From Kitasatospora kifunensis (GTDB lineage: Bacteria; Actinomycetota; Actinomycetes; Streptomycetales; Streptomycetaceae), in the NCBI RefSeq assembly GCF_014203855.1, contig NZ_JACHJV010000001.1, positions 1,860,001 through 1,924,000 on the forward strand: a DNA stretch of 64,000 nt. Direction: 5' to 3'. A program made the position numbers and the translations under genes. The notes beneath the pieces are model-generated. The model made no database searches. It was not told the DNA's origin and saw nothing but the letters and a program-made list of their open reading frames with translations. Of this stretch, positions 61,664-64,000 are shown piece by piece. How positions within the stretch are numbered: position 1 is the first letter of the stretch; each line of letters starts with the position of its first letter.

Positions 61664-62484
61664 GTCAGGTCCTCTCGTACGTTGCGGATCAGCGCCAGAG
61701 ACGCGTCCATCGGTAGTGCCTGTGCCTGCAGTCGATCGTAGGCCCTTTCCCAGGTGGTGACAGTCTCGGCATCGCGGATGACGTAGCCGCGCTCGGCGGA
61801 TTCCGTGTAGCCCTCCACGGAGCGATCCGGGAACGTCAGGAGAGTGACGAACGAGGCGAACGGGGCAGGCTCGGCAAGCTCGAACGGCAGCACCTGGAGC
61901 ATCACACGTGGCCGCTCTGCCATGTCCACCAAGTGACCCAGCTGGCGCGCCATCACGGCCCTCCCCCCAAGTCGCTTGCGGATGCTGCTCTCATCCACGA
62001 TGACGTGGACAAAGGGCGGCTTGGGGCGCGTATAGAGCAGTTGGCGTGTGGCCAGGAACTTGACGCGCTCATCGGCCTGATCCTGCGTGATCTCGCCGCG
62101 CTGCACGCTGGCATTGGCGAGGACCGCCGCGTACTCAAGCGTCTGAAGCAGCCCCGGAATGAAGCCGGGCTCAAAGACTCGGATCTCTGCCGCCCGTGCC
62201 TCATGCGCCGCGTGCTCGGGGAAGCCCGGCAGTGCCGACCGTCTCACCCCCCACCACATCAGCTCGAACGTCTTGCCCGTACCCAACGCAGCGTCAGCCG
62301 ACTTTGCGAGCTTGAGCGTGGGAGGCTTGCGGGCGACTTCCACCGCTGAGATGTATGTGCCGGAGTACCCCATCAGCTCGCCCAGCTGATCTTGCGACAG
62401 CCCTTTTGCCTCACGCGAGCTGCGAAGTTGCACGCCGAACGCTGCGGCGGGCGATGCGTGGGGATCAAGCTTCCTGCGGTTCAA
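61660..62484 (-). CDS. XRE-family regulator with DUF5753
   Basis: A 274-residue regulator: XRE HTH (SQDQLGELMGYSGTYISAVE) and DUF5753 (EPGFIPGLLQTLEYAAVLA). No ATG/GTG fits the N-terminus well; TTG 62484 has GGCGGAG eight bases upstream and is preferred to a GTG far upstream that lacks a site. Divergent from the genes at 62.6 kb, as in other such modules. Confidence 0.88.
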   Translation of the reverse strand: MNRRKLDPHASPAAAFGVQLRSSREAKGLSQDQLGELMGYSGTYISAVEVARKPPTLKLAKSADAALGTGKTFELMWWGVRRSALPGFPEHAAHEARAAEIRVFEPGFIPGLLQTLEYAAVLANASVQRGEITQDQADERVKFLATRQLLYTRPKPPFVHVIVDESSIRKRLGGRAVMARQLGHLVDMAERPRVMLQVLPFELAEPAPFASFVTLLTFPDRSVEGYTESAERGYVIRDAETVTTWERAYDRLQAQALPMDASLALIRNVREDLT

Positions 62485-62591
62485 GTGATCATCTCCGCCT
62501 GTACTTTGACCCGCGACAGGTTGAACGATCCCTCGATCGTACGGGACAGCCCTCTCGCTTGGTAGTGGTCTCACTACGGAGAGGAACAACC

Positions 62592-62858
62592 ATGACCAGA
62601 TCGACCACCACCCCCACAACGGTCTACCGTCCCCAAGTAGGCACCCCCGTCCACGACTTGGCGCACCCCGGCGCGCACGGCGTCTACATGGGCACCCTGG
62701 GCGGCCGGGCCTACCTTCGCCCGTCCGGGGGAGGCATCGAATGGGAGACCGACCCGGACAAGCTCGAACCAGTCACCCCCGCTGGCGAGTTAGAGCCCGT
62801 CATCCACCGCAGCCCGCCCCGCCGCGCCGAGCGCATCCAACTGCCGGACCTCACATGA
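62592..62858 (+). CDS. Small hypothetical protein of XRE/DUF397 loci
   Basis: An 88-residue protein with the conserved GVYMGTLGGRAYLRPSGGG segment seen in many small proteins divergent from XRE/DUF397 pairs. GAGAGGA precedes ATG 62592. Stop overlaps the next start (ATGA). Function unknown. Confidence 0.75.
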   Translation: MTRSTTTPTTVYRPQVGTPVHDLAHPGAHGVYMGTLGGRAYLRPSGGGIEWETDPDKLEPVTPAGELEPVIHRSPPRRAERIQLPDLT

Positions 62859-63283
62859 CCGCACCCACCCCCACCCCGGAAGAGGCCCGCAAGAGCCGCC
62901 TGATCGCCGCCTACACGGACGGCGTCCCTCTGCGGAGCCTCGCGGCCGACGAAGGCGAGCCGGTCGGGGTGATCCGCGCCGACCTGGCGTCCTGGGGACT
63001 GCGGATCCGGGGACGCGAGGAGGCCCGGCTACTGGCCGTGCTCCGGGACCACCCACGATCACAAGGGAGACACGACAACATGGCAGACCCCACGGACTAC
63101 CAGCAGACCGACGAGCTGCCCGCCCCACCGTGCCCGCGCTGCGACGAGCTGGACACCCAGCAGCAGAACGCCCAAGCAGCGCACGACAAGAGCGCCCTGG
63201 TGGACGTCAACGTCCTACGTTCCCAGCACGCGCTCTTCGCACGCTGCACGCGGGCGGCCAGCACCCCGCGCGCCAAGACCTGA
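62855..63283 (+). CDS. Hypothetical protein with HTH-like N-terminus
   Basis: A 142-residue protein. Residues 10-60 look like a homeodomain-type HTH (SRLIAAYTDGVPLRSLAADE). The C-terminal half starts at an internal ATG (63080) with its own GGGAG and contains CPRCDEL, so two products or two genes in one frame are possible. Confidence 0.65.
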   Translation: MTAPTPTPEEARKSRLIAAYTDGVPLRSLAADEGEPVGVIRADLASWGLRIRGREEARLLAVLRDHPRSQGRHDNMADPTDYQQTDELPAPPCPRCDELDTQQQNAQAAHDKSALVDVNVLRSQHALFARCTRAASTPRAKT

Positions 63284-63319
63284 CCAGCCTTAAGCGAGTC
63301 GTAACGCCACGTCAACTCC

Positions 63320-63347
63320 TTGACGTGCGGAGTTGGTCTAGTCCATC
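63320..63347 (+). promoter_or_regulatory. DasR-like (dre) operator over a promoter
   Basis: TGGTCTAGTCCA at 63334-63345 differs by one or two bases from the dre/chi-box consensus TGGTCTAGACCA. It lies 14 bp after TTGACG (63320-63325), covering the promoter spacer. DasR represses chitin genes until glucosamine-6-phosphate binds. Confidence 0.75.
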
Positions 63348-63435
63348 TTGTGGCAGAACCACCTCGCAGCGACCCCGCCCGCGCACCCCCACCACCGCGC
63401 CGGGCGGCGGTCCGCCCTGTCCGAAAGGCTCCCCC

Positions 63436-64000
63436 ATGCCACTCGCGCTCCACCGCCCGGCCGCCTCACGCCGGGCCGGGACCTCCAAGCTCCTCTCGCT
63501 CGGTTGTGCGGCCCTGCTGGCCACCGGCGGCCTGACCGCCCTGGCGGCGGGCAGCTCCGCCGCCGATGCGGGCGGCAACCTGCTGGCCGACCCCGGTTTC
63601 GAGAGCGGCCTGGGACCGTGGAGCTGCTCCACCGGCACCGGCACCGTGGTCAGCAGCCCCACCCACTCCGGCAGCGGCGCGCTGCAGGGTGCGGCGAGCG
63701 CCACCGACACCGCGCAGTGCGGCCAGACGGTGGCCGTCCAGCCCAACACCAGCTACGCGCTGAGCGCCTGGGTGCAGGGCAACTACGTCTACCTCGGCGC
63801 CACCGGCGCGGGCGTGACCGACCCGGCGGTGTGGACGGCGAGCCCGTCCGGCTGGAGCCAGCTGAACGCGAACTTCACCACCGGGCCGAGCACCACCAGC
63901 GTGACCGTCTACCTGCACGGCTGGTACGGGCAGGGCTCCTACCTCGCGGACGACGTGCAGCTCACCGGCCCGGGCGGCGCCCCCACGCCCACCCCGACGC
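63436..64000 (+). CDS. Secreted carbohydrate-binding protein, probably chitinase-type (cut by window end)
   Basis: The first 188 codons of a larger gene. The signal peptide (TSKLLSLGCAALLATGG) ends near SSA-ADA. A CBM follows (NLLADPGFESGLGPWSCS, later VTVYLHGWYGQGSYLADDV) as found at the front of streptomycete chitinases, then a Pro/Thr linker begins (PTPTPTP). The dre-like box upstream supports chitin-linked expression. Catalytic part lies outside the window. Confidence 0.8.
   Translation, partial: MPLALHRPAASRRAGTSKLLSLGCAALLATGGLTALAAGSSAADAGGNLLADPGFESGLGPWSCSTGTGTVVSSPTHSGSGALQGAASATDTAQCGQTVAVQPNTSYALSAWVQGNYVYLGATGAGVTDPAVWTASPSGWSQLNANFTTGPSTTSVTVYLHGWYGQGSYLADDVQLTGPGGAPTPTPT

Overview
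The window is high-GC actinomycete DNA and looks like chromosome from a streptomycete (Streptomyces or Kitasatospora type). The support is the codon bias, GGAGG-type ribosome sites, XRE/DUF5753 plus DUF397 pairs, an ATP-binding (RsbW-like) orphan, DUF4232 and EspC-like proteins, a DasR-like operator before a secreted chitin-type binding module, and a 1,3,6,8-tetrahydroxynaphthalene synthase (rppA) beside a CYP158-like P450. No rRNA, tRNA or CRISPR array was seen. The content is a mix of regulation, redox and accessory genes with no ribosomal or replication core.

Layout. 0-12 kb: MarR/EamA divergent pair, NAD(P)-binding protein, DUF4232 lipoprotein, VKOR/DsbA-like disulfide pair, YbhN-like membrane protein, flavin disulfide reductase with thioredoxin, a short leader peptide ahead of an isopenicillin-N-synthase-type oxygenase, and a MerR regulator. 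11-17 kb: ECF42-type sigma factor with its YCII partner, the P450/rppA pigment pair separated by a very long hairpin, and two secreted proteins including an esterase. 17-26.6 kb is an accessory block. It holds XRE/DUF5753 regulators, an ATP-binding protein, and a three-gene operon in which a class I aminoacyl-tRNA-synthetase-like catalytic core is fused to an ASCH domain and followed by a low-molecular-weight phosphatase and a GNAT enzyme. Further along are DUF6879, a zinc-ribbon protein, a Nudix enzyme, a PhyH-like oxygenase and a YrdC/Sua5-like protein. A 163-bp near-identical direct repeat, containing the 3' end of the GNAT gene, bounds 5.2 kb of this block.

26.8-31 kb: catalase-like, DyP peroxidase and alpha/beta-barrel genes in one operon, then a GAP-family membrane protein. 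31-37 kb: a second YCII/ECF42 pair, an epimerase, a Ser/Thr kinase, an IS5-type transposase remnant and small secreted or unknown genes. 37.7-39.5 kb: a three-gene type VII secretion substrate cassette. 39.5-44 kb: two divergent TetR/flavin monooxygenase pairs. 44-49.5 kb: a BP74-like secreted protein and a beta-oxidation operon (CoA transferase, thiolase, FadB-like enzyme). 49.6-56.6 kb: a two-component system whose kinase gene carries an in-frame miniature transposon, a Pr6Pr membrane protein, a membrane Ser/Thr kinase, a Doc-like toxin/antitoxin pair and a SigE-type sigma factor with a membrane partner. 56.6-64 kb: a TnpB element sitting in the remains of an ABC-F gene, an intact ABC-F gene, a nitroreductase, a GNAT, another XRE/DUF397 module and the start of a secreted carbohydrate-binding protein cut by the window edge.

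The least explained system is the synthetase-like/ASCH operon and its repeat-bounded neighbourhood. Other notable points are the in-frame miniature element in the kinase, the TnpB/ABC-F junction, and 15-16 bp tandem duplications lying on or next to several stop codons.
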